Positions 21,005 through 29,926 of a stretch of DNA of 64,000 nt are shown here, piece after piece. This DNA comes from Cellulomonas taurus (GTDB taxonomy: Bacteria > Actinomycetota > Actinomycetes > Actinomycetales > Cellulomonadaceae): positions 372,001-436,000 of the forward strand of contig NZ_CP051884.1 of assembly GCF_012931845.1 (NCBI RefSeq), read 5' to 3'. Made by a program: the position numbers and the translations under genes. The notes beneath the pieces were generated by a model. The model saw only the letters and a list, made by a program, of their open reading frames with translations. It searched no databases and had not been told where the DNA came from. How positions within the stretch are numbered: the first letter of the stretch is position 1; each line of letters opens with the position of its first letter.

Positions 21005-21925
21005 GTGACTGCACCCTCCACCCCCACCCTGGACCCGCGCGGCCTGGCCAACGGCACCGCCGCGTACCTGCTCTGGGGGATCCTCCCGCTGTACTTCACC
21101 CTGCTGGTCCCGGCCGGTCCGGTGGAGATCATCGCCCACCGGGTGCTGTGGTCCCTGGTGTTTTGCGCGGTCGTCCTGACGGTCGGGCGGGCGTGGGGCG
21201 CCTTCGTCACGGCGCTGCGGTCCGGGCGCACGCTGGGCATCCTCGCGGTCGCGGCCGTCCTGCTCGCGGTGAACTGGCTGACCTTCGTCTACGGCACGCT
21301 GTCCGGACATGTGGTCGACGCGGCGCTGGGCTACTTCATCAACCCGATCGTGACCGTGGCCCTGGCGGTGCTGGTGCTGCGGGAGCGGCTGCGCCGGTTG
21401 CAGTGGGTGGCCCTGGGGGTGAGCGCTGCCGCGGTGGTGGTCATCACGATCGGAGTCGGCCGCCTGCCCTGGGTGGCGCTCACCCTGGCGTTCTCCTTCG
21501 GCATCTACGGCCTGCTGAAGAACCGGGTCGGTCGTTCGGTCGGGGCGGCACCGTCGCTGGCCGTGGAGACCCTGGTGCTGGCACCGCTGGCCGCCGGGTA
21601 CCTGCTCTGGCTCACCGCCTCCGGTGACGGCAGCTTCGGGCACCACGGTGCCGGTCAGGCGTGGGCGCTGGTCGGCACCGGGGTGATCACCGCACTGCCG
21701 TTGCTGTTCTTCGGAGAGGCCGCCCGCCGGTTGCCGCTGAGCGTGGTCGGGATGCTGCAGTACCTCGCACCGATCCTGCAGTTCCTGATCGGTGTGATCG
21801 TCCTGCACGAGACCATGCCGCCCGCCCGGTGGTGGGGCTTCGGACTGGTGTGGGTGGCACTGGTCCTGCTGACCGTCGACGGGGTGCGGGCCGGTCGGGC
21901 CCAGCGCCGGTTGATCAGCCGGTGA
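21005..21925 (+). CDS. rarD: EamA-family transporter, RarD type
   Basis: The 306-residue protein has ten hydrophobic helices and the RarD hallmark [21 protein letters not shown] near the N-terminus, and [21 protein letters not shown] at the end of the first EamA repeat. RarD proteins are drug/metabolite-superfamily permeases whose substrate is generally unknown. Start GTG 21005 is chosen over an upstream in-frame ATG because of the -10 element just before it. The 3' end overlaps the convergent ABC ATPase gene by 11 bases. Confidence 0.85.
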   Translation: MTAPSTPTLDPRGLANGTAAYLLWGILPLYFTLLVPAGPVEIIAHRVLWSLVFCAVVLTVGRAWGAFVTALRSGRTLGILAVAAVLLAVNWLTFVYGTLSGHVVDAALGYFINPIVTVALAVLVLRERLRRLQWVALGVSAAAVVVITIGVGRLPWVALTLAFSFGIYGLLKNRVGRSVGAAPSLAVETLVLAPLAAGYLLWLTASGDGSFGHHGAGQAWALVGTGVITALPLLFFGEAARRLPLSVVGMLQYLAPILQFLIGVIVLHETMPPARWWGFGLVWVALVLLTVDGVRAGRAQRRLISR

Positions 21926-22652
21926 ACCGGCGCAGGAAGTCGCGGGTGCGCTGCTCGCGCGGCTCGACCAGCACCTGATCCGGGGGCCCCTGCTCCAGGA
22001 TCCGGCCCTGGTGCAGGAAGCAGACCTGATCGGCGACGTGCCGGGCGAAGCTCATCTCGTGGGTGGCGAGCACCATCGTGGTGCCCTCGCCCTTCAACTC
22101 CTCCAGCAGCGCCAGCACCTCACCGACCAGCTCCGGGTCGAGCGCGCTGGTCACCTCGTCCAGCAGCATCAGCGCCGGTTGGCCGACCAGTGCGCGGGCG
22201 ATGGCGACTCGTTGCTGCTGCCCACCGGACAGCTCGTCGGGGAAGGACCGGGCCTTGGCGCCGAGCCCGACCCGGTCCAGCATGGCGGCCGCCCGCTCCC
22301 GGGCCTCGGTCTTGTCCATCTTGTGCACCAGCCGAGGTGCCAGGGCCACGTTGTCCAGCACCCGCAGGTGCGGGAAGAGGTTGTACGACTGGAAGACCAT
22401 CCCGATCCGGGACCGCACCTGGTTGGCGTCCACCCGGGGGTCGGTGATCTCCTGGCCCGCCATCGTGATCGCGCCGTCGTCGACCTCTTCCAGCAGGTTG
22501 ATGCAGCGCAGCAGGGTGGACTTGCCGGAGCCGGAGGAACCGATCAGCACCACGACCTGGTGCTCGCGCACGTCCAGGGAGAGGTCGTCCAGCACCACGT
22601 GGTCGCCGAACGCCTTGCGCACCCGGTCGATCTGCAGCAGCGGCGCGCTCAT
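21915..22652 (-). CDS. Polar amino acid ABC transporter, ATP-binding protein
   Basis: This 245-residue ATPase has Walker [10 protein letters not shown], the Q-loop, signature [15 protein letters not shown], Walker [13 protein letters not shown] and the switch histidine (ATHEMSFA). It belongs to the GlnQ/HisP type that energises glutamine, arginine or other polar amino acid uptake. ATG 22652 overlaps the permease stop by four bases. The frame is open far upstream through the permease gene, which is a GC-rich shadow. Confidence 0.92.
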   Translation of the reverse strand: MSAPLLQIDRVRKAFGDHVVLDDLSLDVREHQVVVLIGSSGSGKSTLLRCINLLEEVDDGAITMAGQEITDPRVDANQVRSRIGMVFQSYNLFPHLRVLDNVALAPRLVHKMDKTEARERAAAMLDRVGLGAKARSFPDELSGGQQQRVAIARALVGQPALMLLDEVTSALDPELVGEVLALLEELKGEGTTMVLATHEMSFARHVADQVCFLHQGRILEQGPPDQVLVEPREQRTRDFLRRFTG

Positions 22653-23548
22653 CGCATGGCCCCCGCCCCGGCCAGGCCGCTCTGCGACCCCAACCAGCCG
22701 CCCCGCTTGGCCAGGGCGTCGGTGAACCGGGTCAGCGGGATGGTCAGCAGCACGAACAGCACCCCGGCGACGACGTAGGGCGTGAAGTTCGCGTACTCGG
22801 CGGTCTTCAACTGGGCGGCCCGCACCGCGTCGATCGCGCCCAGGATCGAGATCAGCCCGGAGTCCTTGGACAGCGACACCAGGTCGTTCAGCAGCGGCGG
22901 GATCACCCGGCGCACCGCCTGCGGCAGCACGACGTGCCGCAGCGTCTGACCCCGGGTCAGCCCCAACGACCGGGCGGAGGCGATCTGCGAGGGATGCACC
23001 GACTCGATCCCGGCGCGGAAGACCTCGGCGACGTACGCCGAGTAGGTCAGCACCAGGGCCACCCCACCCAGCACCACGGCGGAGGTCGGGATGCCCTGCA
23101 ACCGCAGCCCCGGCAGCCCGAAGCCGACCAGCAGCAGCACCAGGATCAGCGGCAGACCGCGGAACACGTCGACGTAGCCGGTCGCCAGCGCGCGCAGCGG
23201 GAAGAACGCCGGGCCGCGCAGCGTGCGGGCCAGGGCGAGCAGCATGGCCAGCACCACGATGATGACCGCGCAGACCACCATCACCCGGACGTTCAGCCAC
23301 AGCCCTTCCAGCACCCGGGGCAGCGACTCCCAGGCCACGTGCGGGTCCAGGAACGACTTGCGCACCCGCGGCCACCCGGGCGAACTCACCAGGGCCAGCA
23401 CCGCGACCGCCGCCACCGCCACCGTGCTGACGACGGCGATCAGCACCGACCGCCGGGCACGGCCCCGCCGGTAGCTGTCGCGCTCGACCTGACGCGCCGA
23501 CGGCGCCCAGGCGGTGGCCCGGGCGCCGTCGGCGGAGCCGGCGGACAT
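22649..23548 (-). CDS. Polar amino acid ABC transporter, permease
   Basis: The 299-residue membrane protein has a cytoplasmic basic N-terminus, about five helices and the permease coupling motif around EVFRAGIESVHPSQIASARSLGLTRGQTLRHVVLPQAVRRVIPPLLNDLVSLSKDS, typical of His/Glu/Gln-type permeases. It is the only permease in the operon, so it probably forms a homodimer. ATG 23548 shares one base with the stop of the binding-protein gene. Confidence 0.92.
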   Translation of the reverse strand: MSAGSADGARATAWAPSARQVERDSYRRGRARRSVLIAVVSTVAVAAVAVLALVSSPGWPRVRKSFLDPHVAWESLPRVLEGLWLNVRVMVVCAVIIVVLAMLLALARTLRGPAFFPLRALATGYVDVFRGLPLILVLLLVGFGLPGLRLQGIPTSAVVLGGVALVLTYSAYVAEVFRAGIESVHPSQIASARSLGLTRGQTLRHVVLPQAVRRVIPPLLNDLVSLSKDSGLISILGAIDAVRAAQLKTAEYANFTPYVVAGVLFVLLTIPLTRFTDALAKRGGWLGSQSGLAGAGAMR

Positions 23549-24399
23549 TACTTGAGGACCGGTGCGCCGGCGGCGTCGGTCAGCCACTCGGCCTGCAGGT
23601 CGTCCAGCGTGCCGTCCTCGCGCAGGGCGTCCACCGCGTCGGTCACCGGCTGGGTGAGCGAGGAGTCCTTGTCCAGCACGATCCCGAACTGGTCCGGGTC
23701 GTCACCGGCCGGGAGCTGACCGACCAGCACGCCGCCGTCCAGCTCCGCCGCGGTGATGTAGAGCGCGGTGGGCAGGTCCACGACGATCGCGTCGACCAGG
23801 CCGGAGGTCAGGGCCTGCTTCACCTGGTCGTTGTCGTTGAACACCTGGATGTCGGTGTTCGGGTCGATCGCGTCCTGCGCCACCTGGAGGCTGGTGGTGC
23901 CGACCATCGCGCCGAGCTTGACGTCCTTGAGGTCGGCCAGGCTCGCGGCGTCGGCGGCCGGGCTGCCCTCGACCGTCACCACTGCCTGCGCGGTGTCGTA
24001 GTACGAGGAGGAGAAGTCCAGGTTCTCGGCACGCTCCGGGCTGATCGACACCTGGTTGATCGCGATGTCGAAGCTCTTGGCGCCCGGCGCGATGATCTGG
24101 TCGAAGGTGACGTTCACCCATTCGACCTGGTCCGCGTCGTATCCGAGCTGCTCGGCGACCGCGTAGGCCACCGCCGACTCGTACCCCTTGCCGTTGCTGG
24201 GGTCGTTGTCCACGATCCACGGCTCGTAGGCGGGGTCGGAGGTGCCGATGGTCAGCACGCCGTCGGTCAGGGTGTCCAGCGCGCCGTCGGAGGCCGCGGG
24301 GCTCGCGCCGTCGCTGCCGTCGTCGTCGACCGGCGCACACGCCGCCAGCGCCAGGGCGCTCGCAGCGGCCAGGGCCAGAATGCGGGTGGTGGTGCGCAC
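23548..24399 (-). CDS. Amino acid ABC transporter, substrate-binding lipoprotein (family 3)
   Basis: The protein starts with a lipoprotein signal: hydrophobic core LALAAASALALAAC, lipobox LAAC with C21 as the lipid site. The remaining 260 residues are a family-3 solute-binding domain (ESAVAYAVAEQLGYDADQVEWVNVTFDQIIAPG...DIAINQVSISPERAENLDFSSSYYD). It captures a polar amino acid at the outer membrane face and hands it to the permease. It is first in a three-gene operon. The ligand cannot be read from sequence; a GGAGACACC ribosome site precedes the ATG. Confidence 0.9.
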   Translation of the reverse strand: MRTTTRILALAAASALALAACAPVDDDGSDGASPAASDGALDTLTDGVLTIGTSDPAYEPWIVDNDPSNGKGYESAVAYAVAEQLGYDADQVEWVNVTFDQIIAPGAKSFDIAINQVSISPERAENLDFSSSYYDTAQAVVTVEGSPAADAASLADLKDVKLGAMVGTTSLQVAQDAIDPNTDIQVFNDNDQVKQALTSGLVDAIVVDLPTALYITAAELDGGVLVGQLPAGDDPDQFGIVLDKDSSLTQPVTDAVDALREDGTLDDLQAEWLTDAAGAPVLK

Positions 24400-24525
24400 G
24401 GTGTCTCCTCGGGCAGTGGCGGGACGCGCGGGTGATGGCGCGGGGCCACAGAGTAGGGGAACCGGCCGCGAGCCTGCGGCGTTGTCTCGTCAGAGATGAC
24501 GCGCACTGCATGAGGAAGGACCGCC

Positions 24526-25404
24526 ATGGGTCACCGGCACTACAACGGCTTGAAGACCGCGCTGCTGTTCGGCGTGCTGTGGGCGGTGCTGCTCGGCATC
24601 GGTGCGGTGATCGCCAACGGCCGGTTCATCTGGGTGTTCGCGATCTTCGGACTCGCGACCACCGCCTACTCGTACTGGAACTCGGACAAGATCGCGATCC
24701 GGTCGATGCACGCCCGGCCGGTGTCGGAGATCGAGCAGCCCGTGATGTACCGGATCGTGCGCGAGCTCTCCACCGAGGCTCGTCAGCCGATGCCGCGGCT
24801 GTACGTGTCGCCCACCGCCGCCCCGAACGCCTTCGCGACCGGCCGCAATCCGCGCAATGCCGCGGTCTGCTGCACCGAGGGCATCCTGGTGATCCTGGAC
24901 GAGCGCGAACTGCGTGGGGTGCTCGGCCACGAACTGATGCACGTCTACAACCGCGACATCCTCACCTCGTCCATCGCCGCCGCCGTGGCCGGAGTCATCA
25001 CCTCCATCGCCCAGATCGCCCTGATCTTCGGCGGCGGCACCGACCGGGAGCGGGGCGGCAACCCGTTCGCCGCGCTGCTGACCGCTCTGCTCGCCCCGTT
25101 CGCGGCCACCCTGATCCAGCTCGCGATCAGCCGGACCCGGGAGTACGACGCGGACGAGGACGGCGCGAAGCTCACCGGCGACCCGCTGGCGCTCGCCTCC
25201 GCACTGCGCAAGCTCGAGGCCGGCACCCAGGCCCGACCGCTGCCGCAGGAGCGCGACCTGGTGGACGTCTCGCACCTGATGATCGCCAACCCGTTCAAGG
25301 GCGGCGGCGTCGGCAAGCTGTTCGCCACCCACCCGCCGATGGCCGACCGGATCGCCCGGCTGGAGCGGATGGCCGGGGACATCGGCGGCATCACGCGGTA
25401 CTGA
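24526..25404 (+). CDS. htpX: Membrane zinc metalloprotease HtpX
   Basis: HtpX degrades misfolded membrane proteins together with FtsH. The 292-residue protein has two N-terminal helices, the zinc motif HELMH at residues 135-139, two more hydrophobic segments and the downstream glutamate ligand region [18 protein letters not shown] ends the protein. ATG 24526 follows AGGAAGGA. It stands alone, divergent from the ABC operon. Confidence 0.93.
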   Translation: MGHRHYNGLKTALLFGVLWAVLLGIGAVIANGRFIWVFAIFGLATTAYSYWNSDKIAIRSMHARPVSEIEQPVMYRIVRELSTEARQPMPRLYVSPTAAPNAFATGRNPRNAAVCCTEGILVILDERELRGVLGHELMHVYNRDILTSSIAAAVAGVITSIAQIALIFGGGTDRERGGNPFAALLTALLAPFAATLIQLAISRTREYDADEDGAKLTGDPLALASALRKLEAGTQARPLPQERDLVDVSHLMIANPFKGGGVGKLFATHPPMADRIARLERMAGDIGGITRY

Positions 25405-25416
25405 GCGCGCGGCGGG

Positions 25417-26076
25417 TCAGTCCTCCGTCCCGGAGACCCCGCCGTCCAACAACCAGTGGTAGCGCAGCCGCAGTGCACGCTCCACCGACGCCAGGATGCC
25501 CGCCACCACCAGGGCCGCATTGGTCCAGCCCGGCAGGTGCACCGGCGACTCGAACGTCCCCAGCCGTTCCGCCACGGGTGGGATCTCCGTCACCTGCTGC
25601 ACGAGCTGCGGCACCCCCAGCACCAGGCTGACCAGCAGCACAGCGACCGACACCGCGCCCAGGACCCGGCTGGCGACCGGGTGCCGTCGCTGCAGGTGTG
25701 CCCGCCACCCCTCGGCGGAGCGCGGCTCGGGAGACAGCGGGCGCTCGTCCCCGGACCCGGTGACGTAGTGGCACCGTCGCAGGCCGAAGTCGCTGGCGTT
25801 CACCTCGATCACCCCGCCCGGCACCGGGAACTCGGCCGGGAGCTTCGACCGGGCGGTGTGCCGACCGTCCCGGAACAGGTGCGCGCGGACCGCGGTGTCG
25901 CTGTCGCCCCAGAAGCGCAGGTCCACCGACCACCGTTCCGGCTCGCCCGCGGTGTCCAGGTCGAGGTGCATGAGGGCCCGGGTCAGCGGCTGCCACCAGC
26001 GGTAGGGCGTCAGCGCACGACCGTCCCCGGGTTCGACCCGTCGGGCGGCGCGGCGGCGTTTCCACTCGGAGAACAT
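25417..26076 (-). CDS. Membrane protein of unknown function (219 residues)
   Basis: I do not recognise a family. Residues 1-120 are soluble and rich in Arg and Trp (RWWQPLTRALMHLDLDTAGEPERWSVDLRFWGDSDTAVRAHLFRDGRH...), suggesting a beta-rich cytoplasmic domain. Two transmembrane helices follow (about 140-165 and 185-205). ATG 26076 is preferred: TACCGT (26084-26089, minus strand) lies seven bases before it, giving a leaderless start. A GTG at 26085 would overlap that element. Only 12 bases separate its stop from that of htpX, tail to tail. Confidence 0.65.
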   Translation of the reverse strand: MFSEWKRRRAARRVEPGDGRALTPYRWWQPLTRALMHLDLDTAGEPERWSVDLRFWGDSDTAVRAHLFRDGRHTARSKLPAEFPVPGGVIEVNASDFGLRRCHYVTGSGDERPLSPEPRSAEGWRAHLQRRHPVASRVLGAVSVAVLLVSLVLGVPQLVQQVTEIPPVAERLGTFESPVHLPGWTNAALVVAGILASVERALRLRYHWLLDGGVSGTED

Positions 26077-26135
26077 CCGGGCCACGGTAGCGGCCCCGGG
26101 CCGCGGGCTTCCCGGATGCCGGCGGGGTGTGGCGG

Positions 26136-26169
26136 CCGAGGACCTACGGCGGGCGCTGGAGGTCCTCGG
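26136..26169 (-). terminator. Inverted repeat downstream of the yajQ-type gene
   Basis: CCGAGGACCT (26136-26145) and AGGTCCTCGG (26160-26169) are perfect 10-bp arms around 14 bases, starting eight bases after the stop of the minus-strand gene. No T-tract follows. Confidence 0.55.
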
Positions 26170-26176
26170 CGTCGGG

Positions 26177-26677
26177 TCAGCGGTAGTTCACGAACTGCAG
26201 CGCCGCGTCGATGTCGTCGGCCCCCTTGAGCAGCGCGATCACCGTCTGGAGCTCGTCACGGCTCTTGGAGGACACCCGGACCTCCTCGCCCTGGATCACG
26301 GTCTTGACGCCCTTGGGTCCCTCGTCGCGGATCTTCTTGGCGACCTTCTTGGCGTTCTCCGAGGACAAGCCCTCCTTGAGGGACCCGGTGAGGCGGTACT
26401 CCTTGCCGAAGGACTTCGGCTCGCCGTCGCCGGTGTCGATCGCCTTCAGGGAGACGCCGCGCTTGATGAGCTTGGTCTGGAACACGTCCAGCACCGCGAG
26501 CACCCGCTCCTCGGAGTTGGCCGCCATCACGATGCTGTCGCCGCTCCAGGCGATCGAGGCGCCCACGTCCTTGAAGTCGTAGCGCTGGGCGATCTCCTTG
26601 GCCGCCTGGTTCAACGCGTTGTCGACCTCCTGACGATCCACCTTGCTGACGACGTCGAACGACGAGTCGCTGGCCAT
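26177..26677 (-). CDS. YajQ-family nucleotide-binding protein
   Basis: The 166-residue protein shows the two-lobed YajQ fold: [33 protein letters not shown] at the start, then [56 protein letters not shown]. Members bind nucleotides (cyclic di-GMP in one Xanthomonas member) and RNA; the cellular role is unclear. ATG 26677 has a near-perfect AGGAGG site; the frame's earlier ATG at 26722 does not. Confidence 0.92.
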   Translation of the reverse strand: MASDSSFDVVSKVDRQEVDNALNQAAKEIAQRYDFKDVGASIAWSGDSIVMAANSEERVLAVLDVFQTKLIKRGVSLKAIDTGDGEPKSFGKEYRLTGSLKEGLSSENAKKVAKKIRDEGPKGVKTVIQGEEVRVSSKSRDELQTVIALLKGADDIDAALQFVNYR

Positions 26678-26809
26678 GACTACCTCCTGCGATGCGGGGT
26701 CGGTGCGATGCCCGGACGGCACTGCTCGCGGACGGATGTCACGAGAGGGTCCGAACTCTTGCTATCCTTCCATCCGCACGCAGGTCGCTTCGACCGGCGA
26801 GCCACCCTT

Positions 26810-26891
26810 GGCGGGTTACCCGAGTGGCCAAAGGGGGCTGACTGTAAATCAGCTGGCAACGCCTACGGGGGTTCGAATCCCTCACCCGCCA
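26810..26891 (+). tRNA. tRNA-Tyr (GTA)
   Basis: Class II cloverleaf: acceptor GGCGGGT/ACCCGCC (26884-26890), anticodon GTA at 26844-26846 in loop CTGTAAA, long variable arm, T-loop GTTCGAATC, discriminator A at 26891. CCA is not encoded. Confidence 0.95.
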
Positions 26892-26898
26892 CCCTCGA

Positions 26899-26928
26899 CA
26901 GGGCGTCCTCCGCACGGAGGGCGCCCTG
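26899..26928 (+). terminator. Terminator-like hairpin after tRNA-Tyr
   Basis: CAGGGCGTCCTCCG pairs with CGGAGGGCGCCCTG (one G-T wobble) around a two-base loop, seven bases after the tRNA. The stem is followed by TTG, not a long T-run. Confidence 0.6.
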
Positions 26929-27061
26929 TTGCCGTCTCCGGTGCTCTGCCTCAGGCGGTACGCGGGTCTGGTGCGCTGGCGGACCGGCACGGGGCCGTGA
27001 TCACGCGGGTCACCGGCCTGATTTCACTCCGGGCCAGCAGCCGTGTAATGTTCTGCCCGCT

Positions 27062-27134
27062 GCCCCGATAGCTCAGTCGGCAGAGCGTCTCCATGGTAAG
27101 GAGAAGGTCAAGGGTTCGATTCCCTTTCGGGGCT
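27062..27134 (+). tRNA. tRNA-Thr (GGT)
   Basis: Acceptor GCCCCGA (27062-27068) pairs with TCGGGGC (27127-27133); D-arm GCTCAGTCGGCAGAGC; anticodon loop ATGGTAA gives GGT; T-arm AGGGTTCGATTCCCT; discriminator T at 27134. CCA is not encoded. Confidence 0.95.
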
Positions 27135-27187
27135 CTGTGATGTGACACGGGCCAGGACTCCATGGTCCTGGCCCGTGACTCATCCCC

Positions 27188-27264
27188 GGCGGGGTAGCTC
27201 AGCTGGTCAGAGCGCACGACTCATAATCGTGAGGTCGCGGGTTCAAGCCCCGCTCCCGCTACCA
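27188..27264 (+). tRNA. tRNA-Met, elongator (CAT)
   Basis: Acceptor GGCGGGG/TCCCGCT (with two G-T pairs), D-arm GCTCAGCTGGTCAGAGC, anticodon CAT in loop CTCATAA, T-arm GCGGGTTCAAGCCCCGC. Discriminator A at 27261 is followed by an encoded CCA (27262-27264). The paired first base and sequence fit elongator, not initiator, tRNA. Confidence 0.93.
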
Positions 27265-27342
27265 GGTACGAATCCCGCGCGTCGGCCGGCGCGCGACCAG
27301 CAGCAGATCACTGCGCCACGGGGCGCGAAGGGTGGCACGAAC

Positions 27343-27513
27343 ATGGCCAGCAAGAGCTCGGACGTCCGTCCGAAGATCACGCTCGCATGCACGGAGTGCA
27401 AGGAGCGGAACTACATCACCAAGAAGAACCGTCGGAACGACCCCGACCGCCTGGAGATGAAGAAGTTCTGCCCCCGCGACGGCCGTCACACGCTGCACCG
27501 CGAGACCCGCTGA
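27343..27513 (+). CDS. rpmG: 50S ribosomal protein bL33
   Basis: The 56-residue protein reads [19 protein letters not shown]... and ends HTLHRETR, the bL33 pattern. It binds the 50S subunit near the E site. Zinc-type bL33 has two CxxC pairs; here the first (CTEC) is intact but the second reads CPRD, so only three cysteines remain. ATG 27343 is chosen over an upstream frame extension that runs through the tRNA genes. The arrangement tRNA-Thr, tRNA-Met, rpmG, MaoC pair is typical of actinobacteria. Confidence 0.95.
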   Translation: MASKSSDVRPKITLACTECKERNYITKKNRRNDPDRLEMKKFCPRDGRHTLHRETR

Positions 27514-27525
27514 ATCTGATCAGCC

Positions 27526-27975
27526 GTGGCCGTCAACGCTGAGTTCGCCGGGCGGGAATACCCGCCGAACGCACCGTACGAGGTCGGCCGCGAGAAGCTC
27601 CGCGAGTTCGCGGAGGCCGTCGGGGCGACGCACCCGGCGCACACCGATCCCGCCGCCGCCCAGGCGCTCGGCCACCCGGACGTCATCGCTCCGCCCACCT
27701 TCGCGGTGGTCGTGGCGCAGCGTGCCGAGGCCCAGCTGATCCAGGACCCGGCGGCCGGGATCGACTTCAGTCGCGTCGTGCACGCCGACGAGCGCTTCGT
27801 GCACCACCGTCCGATCCATGCCGGCGACCGGCTGGTGACGGTGCTGCACGTCGACGCGATCACCGAGCGCGCAGGGCTGTCGATGATCACCACCCGCTGC
27901 GTGATCTCCACCGAGTCCGGTGAGCCGGTCGCCTCGGTCACCTCCACCCTCGCCGTGCGCGGAGAGGACGCCTGA
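27526..27975 (+). CDS. MaoC-like (R)-hydratase/dehydratase subunit, FAS1-type N-terminal domain
   Basis: The 149-residue hot-dog-fold protein resembles mycobacterial HadA/HadC: YEVGREKLREFAEAVGATHPAHTDPAAAQALGHPDVIAPPTFAVVV. It probably lacks the full catalytic hydratase motif and pairs with the next gene product. The pair likely dehydrates (3R)-hydroxyacyl thioesters in fatty acid metabolism. The GTG start at 27526 is 12 nt after rpmG, and its stop overlaps the next ATG by one base. Confidence 0.8.
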   Translation: MAVNAEFAGREYPPNAPYEVGREKLREFAEAVGATHPAHTDPAAAQALGHPDVIAPPTFAVVVAQRAEAQLIQDPAAGIDFSRVVHADERFVHHRPIHAGDRLVTVLHVDAITERAGLSMITTRCVISTESGEPVASVTSTLAVRGEDA

Positions 27976-28394
27976 TGCCCACGCTGAGCGAGCTCGCCGT
28001 CGGCCAGGAGGTCGCCCGCCGCACCCTCACCGTCGACCGGTCCCGGCTGGTCCGGTACGCGGGTGCCAGCGGCGACTTCAACCCGATCCACTGGAACCAG
28101 CGGTTCGCCACCGAGGTCGGCCTCCCGGGTGTGATCGCGCACGGCATGTGGACGATGGGCGCCGCGAGCTCCGTCGTCGCCGACTGGCTCGGCGACCCCG
28201 GCGCGATCCTGGACTACCAGACCCGCTTCGCTCGCACGGTGCCGGTGCCCGATCCCGGCGAGGCCGAGGTCGAGGTGGTCGCCGTGGTGGGTGCGATGGA
28301 CCCGGAGTCCGGCACCGCCAGGATCGATCTCACCGTCACCTGCGACGGTGCCCGCGTCCTGGCCAAGTGCCAGGCGCTCGTCCGTCTGGGCTGA
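27975..28394 (+). CDS. MaoC-like dehydratase, catalytic subunit
   Basis: This 139-residue hot-dog protein carries the hydratase-2 motif YAGASGDFNPIHWNQRFATEVGLPGVIAHGMWTMG, in which D and H are the catalytic pair. It resembles mycobacterial HadB. Together with the preceding subunit it probably forms a heterodimeric hydroxyacyl-thioester dehydratase. In many actinobacteria murB follows directly; here about 4 kb of regulator and transporter genes intervene. Confidence 0.85.
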   Translation: MPTLSELAVGQEVARRTLTVDRSRLVRYAGASGDFNPIHWNQRFATEVGLPGVIAHGMWTMGAASSVVADWLGDPGAILDYQTRFARTVPVPDPGEAEVEVVAVVGAMDPESGTARIDLTVTCDGARVLAKCQALVRLG

Positions 28395-28480
28395 GTCGTA
28401 CCACGCCACGTGCGGCCTGAACTGCCCGGTCGTTTCCCGGTCCGGGTCCGCTGAGGCGGAACGCATGACCTGAGGTCGGC

Positions 28481-29545
28481 TCAGAGGCTAGGCGCCGGAC
28501 CCGTCGTGCTGCCGATCCGCAGGCTCACCGGCAGCACGGCATCCTCGGGCTGCTCGCCCGCCAGGAGCCGCTGCACCGCCCTCCCCACCACGGCGCCCTT
28601 CTCCGCGATCGGCTGCTCCACCGTGGTCAGCACGTCCGGGGTGAGCCACGGCAGGTCCAGCCCGTCGAAACCGGCGACCGACACGTCCTCCGGCACCCGC
28701 AGGCCCAACTCCCGGGCACCGATCACCACGCCGGAGGCCAGCAGGTCGGACTGGGCCACGATGGCGGTCGGTCGCTCGGCCGGGTCACCGGACAACAGGG
28801 CGTGGGCGGCGGCGGTCCCGTGTTCGACCAGCGAGGCCGGGGTCTCGTAGACCGCGGTGGGCCGCACCCCGGCGTCTGCCAGTCCCGCCAGTCGTCGTTC
28901 GGCGATCTTCCACCGGATGTCGGCGATCCGGTCCTGATCCGCCACCGCCGACCGGCGATCGGGCCCGAAGGGCAGTGTGACGGTCGCGATCCGCTGGTGA
29001 CCGAGGTCGAGCAGGTGTCGGGCCAGGGCGGCGACCCCGTCACGGTCGTCGATGCCCACCGTGACGATGTCGCCCAGCTCGTGTCCCTCGACCACCACTG
29101 CCGGGATGCCCCGTCGGCGCAGGGCCTGGAGCGTGGGGTCCTCGGTGGTGCCGCCCCAGATCATCACCGCGACATCCATCGCCGCGGACTCGATCAGCGG
29201 GTCCACCGCGGGTTCGTCCGCGCCGGTCGGGCCCGGGATCAGCAGCACCCCCAGCCCGGCCGGGGCGATGGTGTCGACCAGGCCGTCCAGCAACTGCACC
29301 GACACCGGGTCACGGAACGACCGCTTGAGCGCATCGCCGACGACGACGCCGACGATCCCGGACCGGCCGGAGCGCAGCTGGCGACCGAGCGGATTGGGCC
29401 CCGAGTAGTCGAGCTCCGCGGCGGCGGTGAGCACCCGCTGCTTCGTGGCCTCCGCGATCGGCCCGGCGCCGGAGAAGGCGAGGGAGGCGGTGGAGACCGA
29501 CACCCCGGCCCGGGTCGCGACGTCGGCGAGGGTGGGTCGTGACAC
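28481..29545 (-). CDS. LacI-family transcriptional regulator
   Basis: The 354-residue repressor has an N-terminal LacI helix-turn-helix (PTLADVATRAGVSVSTASLAFSGAGPIAEATKQRVLTAAAELDY) and a periplasmic-binding-like sensor domain (IVGVVVGDAL...FDGLDLPWLTPDVLTTVEQPI). The usual hinge leucine region reads NPLGRQLRSGRSG. GTG 29545 is chosen: it is preceded by GGCAGGAG and starts exactly at the domain boundary, whereas the ATG at 29662 adds 39 unrelated residues. It is divergent from two MFS genes, and paired palindromes lie between them, so it probably controls both itself and the transporters. The effector is unknown. Confidence 0.88.
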   Translation of the reverse strand: MSRPTLADVATRAGVSVSTASLAFSGAGPIAEATKQRVLTAAAELDYSGPNPLGRQLRSGRSGIVGVVVGDALKRSFRDPVSVQLLDGLVDTIAPAGLGVLLIPGPTGADEPAVDPLIESAAMDVAVMIWGGTTEDPTLQALRRRGIPAVVVEGHELGDIVTVGIDDRDGVAALARHLLDLGHQRIATVTLPFGPDRRSAVADQDRIADIRWKIAERRLAGLADAGVRPTAVYETPASLVEHGTAAAHALLSGDPAERPTAIVAQSDLLASGVVIGARELGLRVPEDVSVAGFDGLDLPWLTPDVLTTVEQPIAEKGAVVGRAVQRLLAGEQPEDAVLPVSLRIGSTTGPAPSL

Positions 29546-29674
29546 GCAGGTCTCCTGCCTGCCGGGCGGTGGCCCGGCGTTGGTCGCGTGGCCGGTCGGG
29601 CGGGTGGTCGTGCCCGGATCACCAGGAACGATGTTGACGCCGCCGCCAGGGTACCCGCACACTGATGCCGACCC

Positions 29675-29688
29675 TCAAATCGATTCGA
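29675..29688. promoter_or_regulatory. LacI-type operator, site 1
   Basis: TCAAATCGATTCGA differs by one base from the perfect palindrome of site 2. It lies in the 381-nt divergent gap between the regulator and the first MFS gene, 130 bp from the regulator start. Centred CG palindromes of this kind are typical LacI-family operators. Confidence 0.6.
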
Positions 29689-29710
29689 CCCCGATGATCG
29701 CTCGTCGGCT

Positions 29711-29724
29711 TCGAATCGATTCGA
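29711..29724. promoter_or_regulatory. LacI-type operator, site 2
   Basis: TCGAATCGATTCGA is a perfect 14-bp palindrome, 36 bp from site 1 start to start. The flanking CC is also shared. Two sites suggest cooperative binding by a LacI-family dimer pair. The remaining gap (29730-29900) holds three imperfect copies of a GACCCCGGGGCCGCCG-like segment and no gene. Confidence 0.65.
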
Positions 29725-29926
29725 CCGGGCAGGCACCGGGAGCACTCCGACGGTAGCCGCCCTGCTCCAACCCGGGGCCGCCGCGGATGTCGCCGGCGGT
29801 TCCGTCCCGTTCGACCCCGGGGCCGCCGTGTACCTCCTCGGCCGGCTCCGCACCGCTCGACCCCGAGCCACCGCGTGCTGAACCCGCCCAGTGGCACCAC
29901 CCAGCTCGACAGCCCAGGAGACCGTC

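Noticed and set aside
26810-27264. Integration site (attachment) at the tRNA cluster
   Set aside because: No integrase, repeated tRNA 3' end or change in composition follows the tRNA genes; the order is the ordinary actinobacterial one.
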